In this document: piece after piece, positions 20,333 through 30,503 of the stretch
Position numbering within the stretch: the stretch's first letter is position 1
Layout: each line of letters begins with the position of its first letter
NCBI RefSeq assembly: GCF_963576675.1
Contig: NC_088911.1
Span: forward strand, 86,519,256-86,583,255
Direction of reading: 5' to 3'
DNA from: Euphorbia lathyris
Lineage: Eukaryota; Streptophyta; Magnoliopsida; Malpighiales; Euphorbiaceae
DNA: 64,000 bases
Program-made: the position numbers and the translations under genes
Notes under the pieces: generated by a model
Databases searched by the model: none
Told to the model about the DNA's origin: nothing
Seen by the model: only the letters and a program-made list of their open reading frames with translations

Positions 20333-22005
20333 TCAGTAGGTCCACATACAGTCCAGCTCCGTCGTCATCCTTCCACCGCCATCGTCTGATCCGCCAATCC
20401 AATTCATGCCGCCAAAGTTGAACGCTTGAGCCGGAGCCGGAGCTGGTGCCGGGGCGGGAGGTTCGGATGAGGGGAAGAAGAATGGCAGCTGAAGATTCTC
20501 CTGTAGAGACATTAAGCTTGGGAAAGAAGACGGATTTATGCTTCTTTGGAAGCGTCCGAAGGGATTATCCAGCAGAGACAGAGGCGGCGGTGGCGGCGGA
20601 GGGAAATCAAAGGTGCTGTTGTTCTGGTTGGATGCAATGGTGGAGAAACAGGACACGTGCTCACGTTGAGCATGACTCTCGTAGGAGCAGCTGTCATTAG
20701 TGGTCGCCGTTGGATCAAGCAGCGCCGGGAGAGAAGCTGATGGAGTAGAGCTTGCTTCTTGGTACAGGCTGATCCCGCTGCTATTTCGGGTTTTCTTGCT
20801 TCCACCACCGCTGCTGCTTGTGGCGGCGCCGCCACTCTTCTGAAATACCCTAGAGATCACCCACTCATCCTGCAATACATGAGAAATTATCACAAATACT
20901 GTATTAGGGTTTCTATCAAATATATGACCAACCAAATATATAAGAGCTGGACCAGATCCTGATATGTATTAATATTCTATCTAATATAATATTTTTAAGA
21001 TTTGTTGCTTGGAGGTTCGACCCTCCTTCTAGCACCAATGAAAAAGATCAAAAAAAAAAAAAAAAGATTTGCTGCTTCTAACCCTAACCAGAATTGCTAG
21101 AAAGAAAACATGTTTTTAAAGTCTTAATTCTAATTTGGGCAGAAAGCTTTAGTGAATGGAAGAATATTGAAAGAATGCTCAACAACAGATTTGATGAATG
21201 GAATATAATAAATAAAAGAGCAATAATGTAGAGTTGTTTCTGCAAAGTAATGACATGAGAGTTTATAGGGAAATGACATTAATTGATGAGAGCTAAAACC
21301 TACAACCATAACTACCAAGAAGCTAGTTAAGTTGCCACCTCATATGATATGTCTTATTACATCATATACTAGATTAACAACAGCTAAAACAACTGTAATA
21401 GCGTATCAGCAGTAGTGATGACATAAGATGGTGGTATTAGGGCTAAAAAGGTAAGTCTAGTCTAGTACCTTAGAGCTGCGAGAGAGATAATGGTAAGCAA
21501 ATTTGCCCTCAAGACGATATTCATGCATAACCCAGTTACTTTTCTCTCCTTTAGGTGCTCTTCCTCTGTAAAAAACCAAAGTCTTCTTCATTCCAACAAG
21601 TGAACATGTTTTAGAGCTGTATATCTCTCTGTCTTTCCCAGTAGCTTTCCAGTAACCAGCTTCAGTTGCTCTATTAGTTCTTAGTCCAGTTGGGTACTTC
21701 CTATCTCTCAGACTAAAGAAGTACCACTCTTTCTCTCCCATCTTAGCTTTCTCTGCCATAACATTACACAATTAATCATACTCAAAGTTTACAAACTTTT
21801 AATTCACTTCATACTACTACTTACCAGGAAGCTCCCAGGGCTCGCACTTGTTGAGATCAACCTCGGCAATGGCTCTACCGGAGAAGTTACTATCGAGTAC
21901 CTTTTTAAGGAGGTAGTAAGTAATAAGCTCTTCATCAGTTGGGTGAAACCTGTAGCCAGGAGGCAATTGGGTATCCCCATTGTCAAAATGCCTGTAGTTG
22001 TCCAT
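20333..22005 (-). CDS. NAC-domain transcription factor, NAM/CUC2 type (3 exons)
   Basis: A DNA-binding transcription factor of the NAM/CUC clade, which in model plants sets organ and meristem boundaries in the nucleus. Exons on the minus strand are 22005-21825, 21752-21469 and 20869-20333, giving 333 codons. Introns of 72 and 599 bases have GT donors (GTAAGT, GTACTA) and AG acceptors (GGCAG, TGCAG), and the frame stays open across both. The N-terminal 165 residues are a full NAC domain: [14 protein letters not shown] (A), ECEPW-type CEPWELP (B), [20 protein letters not shown] with [12 protein letters not shown] (C), [19 protein letters not shown] and NWVMHEYRL (D), [13 protein letters not shown] (E). 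The C-terminal half is Ser/Pro-rich with FPPPPPPP and a [10 protein letters not shown] stretch, ends in TELDCMWTY, and contains HVSCFS, encoded by the miR164 site. Petunia NAM and Arabidopsis CUC2 are the nearest families I know. No damage is visible. Confidence 0.95.
20641..20661 (-). promoter_or_regulatory. miR164 target site in NAC exon 3
   Basis: The 21 bases 20641-20661 read TGGAGAAACAGGACACGTGC plus T on the plus strand, so the mRNA carries the complement, ending GTTTCTCCA. This is the known miR164 target of NAM/CUC1/CUC2-type transcripts and encodes the conserved HVSCFS residues. Pairing with miR164 (recalled as starting UGGAGAAGCAGGGCACG) would be near-complete, with G:U-type or mismatch positions only in the middle. 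It implies post-transcriptional repression by miR164. Confidence 0.9.
20997..21077 (+). mobile_element. Truncated SINE-like insertion in NAC intron 2 with 14-bp TSD
   Basis: A 53-base insert (21011-21063) starts GGAGGTTCGACCCTCC, which contains a Pol III B-box-like GGTTCGANNCC, and ends in a run of A. It is flanked by AAGATTTGTTGCTT (20997-21010) and AAGATTTGCTGCTT (21064-21077), matching at 13 of 14. B box, A tail and long target duplication together point to a 5'-truncated tRNA-derived SINE, antisense to the NAC gene. The A box and tRNA 5' half are missing. Confidence 0.7.
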
Positions 22006-22330
22006 TGCAAAACAGAAGTAGAAGTAGAAGAAGAGATAGATAGCCGAAATCGTAGAGAGAAATCAAAAAACCCACATGGCAAAATGTGAGGAGAAAGATA
22101 GAGACTTTAGAGTGGTAAAGAGGGGTTGGGGGGAGAGAGTGATATAAGGGGGGAGGGGGGATTTGATGAATCAAGGGGCAGAGGGTAAAAGGCGAAATTG
22201 ATAATGAGAAGGTATGATCTGATCTCTGATATAGCAAAAACAGCCAAAAGGAAAGAGAGAGAAGGTGATGTATGTGTCTGAGGAGTGGGCTCTGTGAGTA
22301 TGCGTGCGTGCGTGAGAAAGTGTGCAGGTA
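22006..22330 (-). promoter_or_regulatory. NAC 5' leader and proximal promoter with an upstream ATG
   Basis: The region upstream of the NAC start is purine/pyrimidine-skewed on either strand (for example GGGGGGAGGGGGGA near 22150). A CTATATCA motif on the minus strand near 22225-22235 could serve as a weak TATA box. An ATG at 22082 lies 77 bases before the NAC start in another frame and would overlap it. The transcription start cannot be placed from sequence. Confidence 0.4.
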
Positions 22331-23124
22331 TTCTCTGTCAGTGAAGAAAATGAAAGGGAAGGAACAGAAAGTAGTTTAGTTTTTCTTTTTTTTCTTTTTT
22401 CTTTACAAAGATTTAACTAATTATCAGAAAATCAAAATTAAAAAATGATATTGACCATGAATCAATAAAGCTGTTTCATATCTCTTCTGTCAGCACAGTA
22501 CAAATATTTAATTATCATCCTTGACAGAGACATTGTTATTACACGCCATCTTTTTCTTCTTCTTCTTCTATTTTCTCTAATCTTGTTATTTTAAGTTGGG
22601 TTTTTGTTCATTAATTCTTTCTGCTATTATTTTTAAGAAATGAGTGTTTCTGAGAATTGAAGTTACAAGAACACACATATAATGATTTGGATTCATGGAT
22701 TCCACAGTTGCTTTATTTCTATAGTAAGGAATTGTAGGTTTTGTTATAATAAAATAAAAGATTAGGCAAATGAGAGTTTGACACATGAGACAAAAAGATT
22801 TGGTGGTGGAGTAGCTAAAAGCAAGGTGGCAAAAAGGCTTTTACCCCCTTCCCCTTCCCCTTCCCTTCCCCCTATATCTCCTCATTCTAGCCTTTTGTAG
22901 CCTTTTGCAGCTATACAAATGGTGGGGTGGGGCTGCCTTCTCTTCTCTTCTCTTCTTCCTTCTCTCTTCATCTAATAATATCACAATTTTCATATTCATA
23001 TTTACGCAACTTGCTTCCAATGTTAAGGACTTTTAACTAAATTGGGGTAAATTGCAATTTTTGTTTTTAACTTTCAATAATGTCCCGTCACTTAATGTAA
23101 TAGTATCAAATTTTTTTTTTTTTA
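22331..23124. promoter_or_regulatory. NAC upstream region with CT/GA-rich tracts
   Basis: No gene is seen. Pyrimidine-rich runs at about 22380-22410, 22548-22570 and 22845-22975 (CCCCTTCCCCTTCCC, then TTCTCTTCTCTTCTCTTC) are GA-rich on the NAC sense strand. GA repeats are known binding sites for plant BASIC PENTACYSTEINE factors, so a regulatory role is possible but is inference. Confidence 0.35.
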
Positions 23125-23947
23125 GGGATAAGGTACCAAAATAGCCCTAAGGTTTTTTGGAAAGTACCAATTTAGACTCAACGTTCAAAATAGCACTAAT
23201 ATAAGTTTAACGTTTACAACATAATATCAATTTAGGCTTAATGTTTACAATATAGCATCAATTTAGGCCTCACGTACAAAATAGCCACAATATAGGCTTA
23301 ACGTTTACAAAATAATACAAATTTAAGCTTAACGTTTGCAAAATATATCCAATTTAAGCTAAACGTCGCAATTAAATTAACTATATATTATATTTTTTTC
23401 CTATTAACTTTATATGTTATCTTTTTATTTAAATATATTTTCTTATTTATTATAATACAATTAATTAGTATTTTTACCCATTAAAATCTTATATTCGTTT
23501 TTCATAAATGATTCCATGACTACTAAATTCTATTACTCATGTAATATAGAAGTAATGAAATGGTTGATGAAAAACAAATATATGGTTTTAATGGGCAAGA
23601 AAACTAATTAATTGTACTATAATAAATAAAAATATAGAACTAAATAAAAAGATAACATATAAAATTAATAGGGAAAGAATATAATATGATTAATTTAATT
23701 ATGACGTTTAGCTTAAATTGTATATATATTTTGTAAAACGTTAAGCTTAAATTCGTATTATTTTGTAAACGTTAAGCCTATATTAGTGCTATTTTGTACG
23801 TGAGGCCTAAATTGATGTATATTGTAAACGTTAAACCTAAATTGATATTATGCTGTAAACGTTAAGCCTATATTGGTGCTATTTTGAACGTTGAGCTTAA
23901 ATTGGTACTTCCCCAAAAACCTTAGACCTATTTTGGTACCTTATCCC
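23125..23947. mobile_element. 823-bp foldback element upstream of the NAC gene
   Basis: It begins GGGATAAGGTACCAAAATAG and ends CTATTTTGGTACCTTATCCC, exact inverse copies. The arms of roughly 400 bases carry tandem variants of TTTAGGCTTAACGTTTACAA and its complement. Flanking T-rich bases (TTTTTTTTA at left, AATTTTTTA at right) match at 7 of 9 but are low complexity. The ends and size suit a non-autonomous Mutator-like foldback. No coding capacity. Confidence 0.75.
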
Positions 23948-24710
23948 AATTTTTTATAATGGGTCGGGACTACACCATTCAAATGATGCTATGTAAATTT
24001 ATTTAGTGATATGGCATCATCTGAGGAGAAACAAAAACTAGTCACAATCCACACTAAAATGAAATTCCTACTTAGACCTAGAGAAAAAAGGCAAAGGAGG
24101 AAAGGATGTCGAACGTTTAACCATTAAGCTAAGGGTGCTTCCGCCTGCACACTCATTCATCTTCATTCACGAAATTTGATTGCAGCTAAGCAAATGAAGG
24201 GCAACATATTTTTTTCCATACATGATCCAAATTTGCTTTTATTATTTTCGAAGAAGTCTAAATTTCCTCGTACCGTATGAAATGGTATAATTTTACTCCT
24301 AATATTTTCTAACGTTACTAATTTCTTTTACCCCTAATAGAAAATTTGAACAGATTAATTTGATCATTATTAACTGTCATATCGAACAAATAAATTTATC
24401 GATAAACTAAAGAGATTATGTGTATTTTGGCAAGTTTTTTTTAAATGTGTTGATTTAGTAAATATTTAGATAAATTTGTGTAATTTATTTATATGATCCG
24501 GCTTAAATTTTTGACACTTTTAGCAAAAAAAAAAAAAAAAAAAGTTTTGTAATTATATTAGTAACTGTGTAAATATTCTATATATAATTGATGTTTAGAA
24601 TGTAAAATGTGACGGTTTAATAATGGCCAAATAAAGATAAACCAATTTGTTCAAATTTGTTGTGAGGTATGGATAAACTGATATTGCTTAGAAACATTAC
24701 GGGGTGTTTG

Positions 24711-25110
24711 TTAGAAGGGATATAGGAGGTGAGATAGGGATAAAAAAACACGAGATAAGTTATCCCGTGTTTGTTAGGGAGATAGAAGAGTGAGACAGAT
24801 GATGGATAAGCCTCTTATCCCTCAAATCTTATACCCAGGAGGGGCGTGGTATAAGGAGGTGGGATAAGTTCCTGCGATTTTAATAGGATGGAAAAGTCAA
24901 TCTTATCCCTCAAATTAATGTTATGTAGTTTAAATAAGGTCAAAATAGTAAAATGTATTATTTTATCCTTATCCATATCCCACGTACCAAACATTGAATA
25001 ATAATTTCCGACTATTATATTTTTATCCTTATCCTAACCATTTATCCTTGTCCTATCCCAACCTTTATCATTATCCCTATTTCAATAGAATACCAAACGT
25101 CCTGTAAAGG
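24711..25110. mobile_element. MITE with GGGTGTTTGTT / ACCAAACGTCC ends
   Basis: The left end GGGTGTTTGTTAGAAGGGAT and the right end GAATACCAAACGTCC are inverted with mismatches, and the interior is full of TTATCCCT/AGGGATAA pairs. Elements of this look (TTTGGTA ends, GGATAAG interior) are frequent non-autonomous hAT- or PIF-like elements. A relative lies at 26176-26575. No open frame is present. The preceding 23948-24710 is AT-rich spacer without features I can support. Confidence 0.5.
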
Positions 25111-25480
25111 ATGAAATTCTACCATTTTATTTTATATGTTATGGCTAAATTAATAATTTCCAAAAATTATTAGGGACAATTTTACATCTTATGCTTTTTA
25201 TTTTATTTTTTTCTTCTCCCATTTAAATTCAATTTTTCGTTGTTCGTATTATGAGATAATTTATAAATTTAAGATTAAAATTTTATCAAGATGTAATTTG
25301 TTTTGAATTTAATATTTTAGAGGCTATGTTTACTTTGTAAGTTTTATCACTGGTCGAATGGTAAAAAACATAGAAAGTGAAAATAATGTTTATTTTGTAA
25401 AAAATATATTGACTTTTACCTAAATTCTAGTGTAAAAAAAATTAAAAAATATTTTTTTACAAAAATTTAAAAGGAATTAA

Positions 25481-26175
25481 GGGTCTGTTTGGTATGCCGT
25501 AATGCAATGTAATGTAATAAAAGTCGTAATGTAAAATGGAATAGTGATTCTATCACCATGTTTGGTTGACAATTAAAAAAAATGATGGAATGTAATTACC
25601 ATTACAATACTTAAATTTTCCTAATTAAATGTAACCATTACAAAAAAAAACATGAAAAACGTGAAAATCACAAAAAATGTGAAAATCGAATCGAAATCAA
25701 ATACAAAATTAGATTAACCGAAATCAATTCGCTTTGTCATATTTTTTTTACATTTTTCTCTTTTCTTTTAATTTTCATTTTCAACATTTTCACCGTTTTT
25801 TTAATTTCCATTTTCTAACATTTTTCACCGTGTTCCTATTTTCTCCTTTTTCCGGTTTTTCGTTTTCTTTTTCATTTTTCACATTTTTTTGGTTTTCTTT
25901 TTTTTTTCTTTTTTCACGTATCCAATTTTCATGTTTTTACAAGAATGAGAGGTAAGATTGATATGTGAGATTTGAGAAATGAGAGGTTAGATGACAATGT
26001 AATGAGAATTCAAGTCATTTTTCTATGTAATGGTGATTACAAGATTTTCAACAAAATTTAACTAAAGGTTTTCTCATTCTATTACAATAAAATTGTAACA
26101 TGCAACCAAATATAGTAATGAACCTTCAATATAATGGTCATTCCATTACGAAAAGTCATTACATCTTACATAACG
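25481..26175. mobile_element. Non-autonomous element with GGGTCTGTTTGGTA end (copy 1)
   Basis: It begins GGGTCTGTTTGGTATGCCGT and shares almost its whole interior with 26900-27848 (ATTCTATCACCATGTTTGG, CAATTCGCTTTGTCATA, ATGTAATGGTGATTACAAG). The interior is pyrimidine-rich on the plus strand (25740-25935), giving a spurious Phe/Ser-rich frame. Its right end is disturbed by the related element starting near 26176. Likely hAT-like by end motif. Confidence 0.55.
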
Positions 26176-26575
26176 GGTCATTTGTTTGAGAGGATAAAGA
26201 CATGGAGATAGGGATAAAAAATTTAAAATGAGTTATCTCTTGTTTGTTAATGAGACAGAGGGTGAAACAATGAGAGGGATAAGGATTTTATCCCAACAAA
26301 CTTATACCTAAGAGGGGTTGGTATTAGATCTGGGATAACATAAGTTAGATGGAAAAGACTAAGTTATCTCTCAAGATAGTTCAATATAATGTACTTAAAA
26401 TTGAATAAGGGTAATATGGTAAAATGCATTATTTTATCTGTATCTCTATCCCACATAACAAACATGAGACAATAAATTTCAGCATCTTATTTTTATCTAT
26501 ATCCCAATCATTTATCCTTATCCCTATTCAACCTTTATCCATATCCCTACCCCCCTCAAATACCAAACGCCATGC
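26176..26575. mobile_element. MITE related to 24711-25110, inserted at the end of copy 1
   Basis: GGTCATTTGTTTGAGAGGAT at the left, ACCAAACGCCATG at the right, and an interior of GGGATAA/TTATCCC motifs in the same order as in 24711-25110 (GAGATAGGGATAAAAAA, then TTATCCCTATTCAACC-type). Ends are only approximately placed. Confidence 0.45.
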
Positions 26576-26899
26576 AATGTAATGGTATTTTAATTTCAAG
26601 GCCAGAGAATTAAGGCCTCAAAGCCATAAAAGAGTATTGAAATACACGGAGATATCTGGTGAAGGGCTGGCAGAGTTGAAGAGAAGAGACGGGAACACGT
26701 AAAGAAGAGGATGACGTTCATGCGTGTGTTTTGGAAAATGTTTTACCCTTCTCAAAAGAGTAAAACATTTTCCCTTGTTTCTTACTTTTCCATTGACTGA
26801 CAACTTATTTTCCTTTGACTTATTTTCCAGCCCAAACAAACACTGAAAAATTGGAAAAATATTTTCCTGCAGGATATTTTCCCTCAAACAAACAGGGCC
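26576..26899. repeat. Repeated 67-bp flank plus a second short repeat
   Basis: 26576-26642 (ATGTAATGGTATTTTAATTT, then CAAGGCC and TTAAGGCCTCAAAGCCATAA) recurs at 27849-27916 and, diverged, at about 28235-28290. From 26650 to 26898 the motifs TGGAAAATGTTTTACCCTTC and TAAAACATTTTCC are inverted and the end reads AAACAAACAGGGCC, suggesting another small inverted-repeat element. The minus-strand frame 26618-26929 is not supported as a gene. Confidence 0.5.
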
Positions 26900-27848
26900 T
26901 AAGGGCCTGTTTGGTATGTCGTAATGCAATGTAATTTTATCAATGTCGCAATGGAATCAAAATTGTAATGTAATAAAATGGAATAGTGATTCTATCACCA
27001 TGTTTGGTTGACAATTAAAAAAATGATGGAATGTAATTACCATTATACTTATATTTTCTTAATTAAATGTAACCATAAAATTTTATTTACATAATTACAA
27101 AAAAAACATGAAGAACGTGAAAAGCACAAAAAATGTGAAAAATCGAATCGAAATCAAATACAAAATTACATTAACCGAAATCAATTCGCTTTGTCATATT
27201 TTTATTACATTTTTCTTTTTTCTTTTAATTTTTATTTTCAACATTTTTCACCATTTTTTTAATTTTCATCTTCTAGCATTTTTCACTGTGTTTCTATTTT
27301 CTCCTTTTTCCGGTTTTTCGTTTTTTCCCCTCCCCCACGCGTTGATAACTAGAATGAAAAAAAAGGGGTCGCGTGTTAATAATATTAACTGTTGCAACAT
27401 TCCCTTGAAAAAAAAAGAGGGGGCGGCTGTAGGACGGACGGCCGCCTATAGGTGGTTAGAGCCGATGTTCCTTTTCGAAGGGCAGAGTAAGGGTCGGAGA
27501 AGGGCAATCACTCATTCTTAAAACCAGCATTCTTAAGACCAAAGTAAAATTTTTTTGGTTTTTCATTTTTTTGGTTTTTCACGTTTCCAATTTTCATATT
27601 TTTTACAAGAATGATAGGTAAGATTAATATGTGAGATTTGAGAAATGAAAGGTTAGATGACAATATAATGAGAATTCAAGTCATTTTTCTATGTAATGGT
27701 GATTACAAGATTTTCAACAAAATTTAACTGAAGGTTTTCTCATTCCATTGCAACAAAATTGTAACATGCAACCAAATATAGTAATGAACCGTTAATATAA
27801 TGGTCATTCCATTACGAAAAGTCATTATATTTTACCAAACAGGACCTA
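26900..27848. mobile_element. Non-autonomous element with GGGCCTGTTTGGTA ends (copy 2)
   Basis: It begins GGGCCTGTTTGGTATGTCGT and ends TTTACCAAACAGGACCT, a clear inverted terminal pair. The body parallels copy 1 at 25481-26175 but is longer because of an unrelated insert of about 220 bases (27327-27549). The end motif suggests a hAT-like family. The plus-strand frame 27108-27521 runs across the insert and is not a gene. Confidence 0.6.
27327..27549 (+). other. Probable plastid-derived DNA insert (NUPT)
   Basis: This stretch is absent from copy 1 of the surrounding element and differs in composition, being GC-richer. Its second half (GGGCAGAGTAAGGGTCGGAG, then AAGGGCAATCACTCATTC and CCAGCATTCTTAAGACCAAAG) matches from memory the plastid inverted-repeat DNA around the trnA-UGC/rrn23 part of the rRNA operon. 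Transfer of plastid DNA to the nucleus is well established. A mitochondrial copy of plastid DNA could equally be the source. I cannot place the first half. Confidence 0.55.
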
Positions 27849-27916
27849 ATAATGTAATGGTATTTTAATTTCAAGGCCAGAGAATTAAGGCCTCAAAGCC
27901 ATAATAAAAGAGTATT

Positions 27917-28542
27917 GAAATTAAGGGTATTTTAATGGGAAATTTACATAGAAATTCACTTTTGAAAAACTATTTACAACTATATCAAATCATAATTTTG
28001 AATTATATCAATTAATAAAATCATTATTTTTAAAGATTAAAGTTTATAAACTAAGGGTCTAGAATATATTGTCAAGAATTTGGGATTTATGAATTGGGGT
28101 TTCAAATTTTTAAATTAGGTGTAAAAATATTTTTTATTTAATATATATAGAAAAAAAAATCACATATTGAAAATTAAATTTGATAATATGATTTATTTGT
28201 AATTTTATAATCAATCATGATATTCATGTAAAAGCACATTTTAATTCCAAGGCCACGTAATTAAGGCCTCAAAGCCATAGAAGACTTTATTGAAGTTAAA
28301 TTATAATAGAGAGAAAATTGGGAGTAAATTTATCTTGGTTAATTGTAATTAAAATTCAATCTTATCTATGTGTTTTTTTTTTTTGGTTGTTGACAATGAA
28401 TGAAAGAATTTTATAAATGACCAGAAGCAAGTACTGGACAATGAAAGGAGGGGTACATGCCCCTAAACACCCGTCAGACACAGAATTAGCGTTCCTTGCT
28501 GATAGGTGAGCCACTTAATTCAATAACTAGCTCAAATAACAG
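27917..28542. other. AT-rich spacer with an older poly-T retroposon end
   Basis: Mostly AT-rich DNA without features. The stretch 28373-28540 starts with a poly-T run followed by TGAATGAAAGAATTTTATAA, as in the 3' end of a minus-strand LINE, but carries no recognisable coding sequence. Confidence 0.35.
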
Positions 28543-29040
28543 TTTTTTTTTTTTTTTGAACTTAACACGGTTTTATAATCATTAACCAGAATGTTAAAAG
28601 GAGAAACCAACTCAGTAGAACTATTTAAAGCCAGAACTAACAACTAAGAATCCATTTCCACTTGAACATTATTATATCCTAACGTCTTCAGCCAACTGAG
28701 CACCTCCCGGCAACTGAGACATTCAGCCAACAGGGGATCCATGATAGACTCAATCAGCCCATCACCATTCGCTTGGAATTCACCCTAGCTATTATGCAAC
28801 ACAAACACAAACCCCGAACAACCCATAGTGTCGAGCACAAAAACATTTGTATTCAGTTTCAATAAATGGAGCGGAGGGCCCCGCCAAGAACTTGAGTAGT
28901 GTGAGGATTGCACCTCAATATTGGGTGGACGTGCCTACTGCCAGCTGCTTACCAGTGCAGTAGCATTACTGAAGATGATTCCCGATAGAGAAGTTCGCTG
29001 CTCCCATACTAGGATGTTTCGGTCATTCCATATTAGAAAT
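28543..29040 (-). pseudogene. LINE 3' end: RNase H-like domain remnant with poly-A
   Basis: On the minus strand the translation gives NDRNILVWEQRTSL, then a Lys-Leu-Asn-Thr-Asn start (LKLNTNVFVLDTMGCSGFVF) and ANGDGLIESIMDPLLAECLS, the usual order at the end of plant L1 ORF2: linker, first RNase H strand, and the helix with the A-E-C residues. It ends in a 15-base poly-T (28543-28557), its poly-A tail. The catalytic aspartate position reads N, and stops interrupt the frame. Strongly 5'-truncated. Confidence 0.65.
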
Positions 29041-30223
29041 GTTAAGTAGGAGGATGGTGGGTTCACCATGCGATTTTGGGGTGCTTAATAATTCTTTTCA
29101 ATGGGATATTAACCCTCCCCAAGTGTACTTAATTTCCATAACCCACTTGCTTCAGGAATCTCACTAACATTCTCGCGGACCTAACATCTAGGTGGCGACT
29201 CTTTCTCCAACACGAGTCCTACCGAGCTAGTCATTTTCTTAATTTAGACTCTAAATCCAAACAATATCGTAGTGTCATGACGGACCTCCCATAGGTGAAA
29301 GCCTGTCGAGGTAGGCTTCGTCTATAATGGCACCGTAAGGATTACAATAATTGAAATTTTTATTCTAAGAGAAAACTCCAAACAAACTTGAAGAGATTTA
29401 GGTAGGAAAATAAATACAATATATATTTAGAAAGGCATGACTCACAAGCTCTATTTGTTCAAAAATCATAATCCATCAACAAAGGTCTAATATTATCCAT
29501 ATTGACAAACATGGCAAAACTCGATTTTCCAATTTACATCCAATGTAAATTAATTCCACATTTTAATCATTTTAATTTATAAAATATTTTATAAATTAAA
29601 TCCTTTATTAATATATATGAACCCAAATTATATCAATATAATTTTTAAATTATTAATAATTAAAACTTAATTAATCTGTTAAGATTTATATATCAAATAT
29701 AACAAATCTAATTCTAATTAATTAATTATATAAATATAAACATGAATGGTATAAAAATTAATTATTGGGCTGATTATACTAATTTAATTTTCTGGAATTT
29801 ATTTAAACAAAACAGAATAAAAACGGGTGGTGTACGTACTTAGAAACAAATTAGATTTGTCCCCAACACGACACAGGGGCAGCCCCCGCTAACAAACAAG
29901 CCAGCAGTGGGTTGCTGCCGCAGGGTAGCAACCCCGTGAACAGTAGCTTCGGCTATTGTTCACTTTGCTCTCTCTCATATATATATATATAATTTTGATT
30001 TTGATTTAAAATCGTTAACGATTAACCCAAAAATTAAAAATCAAATTTTCTAAACGTTTTGTTTCAATTTCCAAAAACATATAAAATTCAATTTTATAAA
30101 AGCCAATATAATCTTTATTATCCAATAATCAATTCATTCATTTTATTATACCGAATAACTTAAACGCAATACCTCTGATATTACTATTAGGAAATAGGTT
30201 ACTCAACGGAATATTTAATTTTT
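29041..30223. other. Unassigned region with decayed LTR-element pieces
   Basis: CTAGGTGGCGACTCTTTCTC near 29190 resembles the leader of some plant Ty3/gypsy elements. Near 30160-30223, CCTCTGATATTACTA followed by GGAAATAGGTTACTC parallels the primer-site/LTR junction at 39-80 of this window, so a decayed relative of that copia family probably lies here. Between them is AT-rich DNA with short TA repeats (29975-29990). No gene is seen. Confidence 0.4.
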
Positions 30224-30494
30224 GGCTTAATATATACGTAGCCCTTTGAACTTGTCATTTTTTTTTTCATTTTACTTCCTAAACTTAAAGGACAACCTAT
30301 TGACCCCCTAAACTTTCAAAAAGCCACCCAATTTATCCCTCCTCTTCGACGTGGCGCTTGGATTATTGCAGCTTTGTATTTTGCCAGGTCAGCGCCACGT
30401 TGGAGAGAATGGGTAAATTAGGTGGTTTTTTGGAAGTTTAGGGGGTAAAATGAAAAAAATGGACAAGTTCAGGGGGCTGCGTATGTATTAAGCC
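30224..30494. mobile_element. 271-bp MITE with perfect 9-bp TSD TTAATTTTT
   Basis: It begins GGCTTAATATATACGTAGCC and ends GCTGCGTATGTATTAAGCC, and the pairing continues inward (GACAAGTTCAGGGGG against CCCTTTGAACTTGTC; CCACGTTGGAG against CTTCGACGTGG). TTAATTTTT flanks it at 30215-30223 and 30495-30503. No coding capacity. Confidence 0.85.
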
Positions 30495-30503
30495 TTAATT
30501 TTT

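Noticed and set aside
20446..20962. Plus-strand frames opposite NAC exon 3
   Set aside because: Shadows of the GC-rich NAC exon; the minus strand has conserved NAC residues, splice sites and the miR164 site.
24121..24131. tRNA A-box-like motif on the minus strand (TAGCTTAATGG)
   Set aside because: A B-box-like GTTCGAC follows only about 10 bases later, too close for a tRNA gene or intact SINE, and no A tail or target duplication was found.
25734..25955. Phe/Ser-rich frame of 73 codons (and a similar one at 27108-27521)
   Set aside because: Low-complexity pyrimidine-rich interior of non-autonomous elements; the second also crosses the probable plastid insert.
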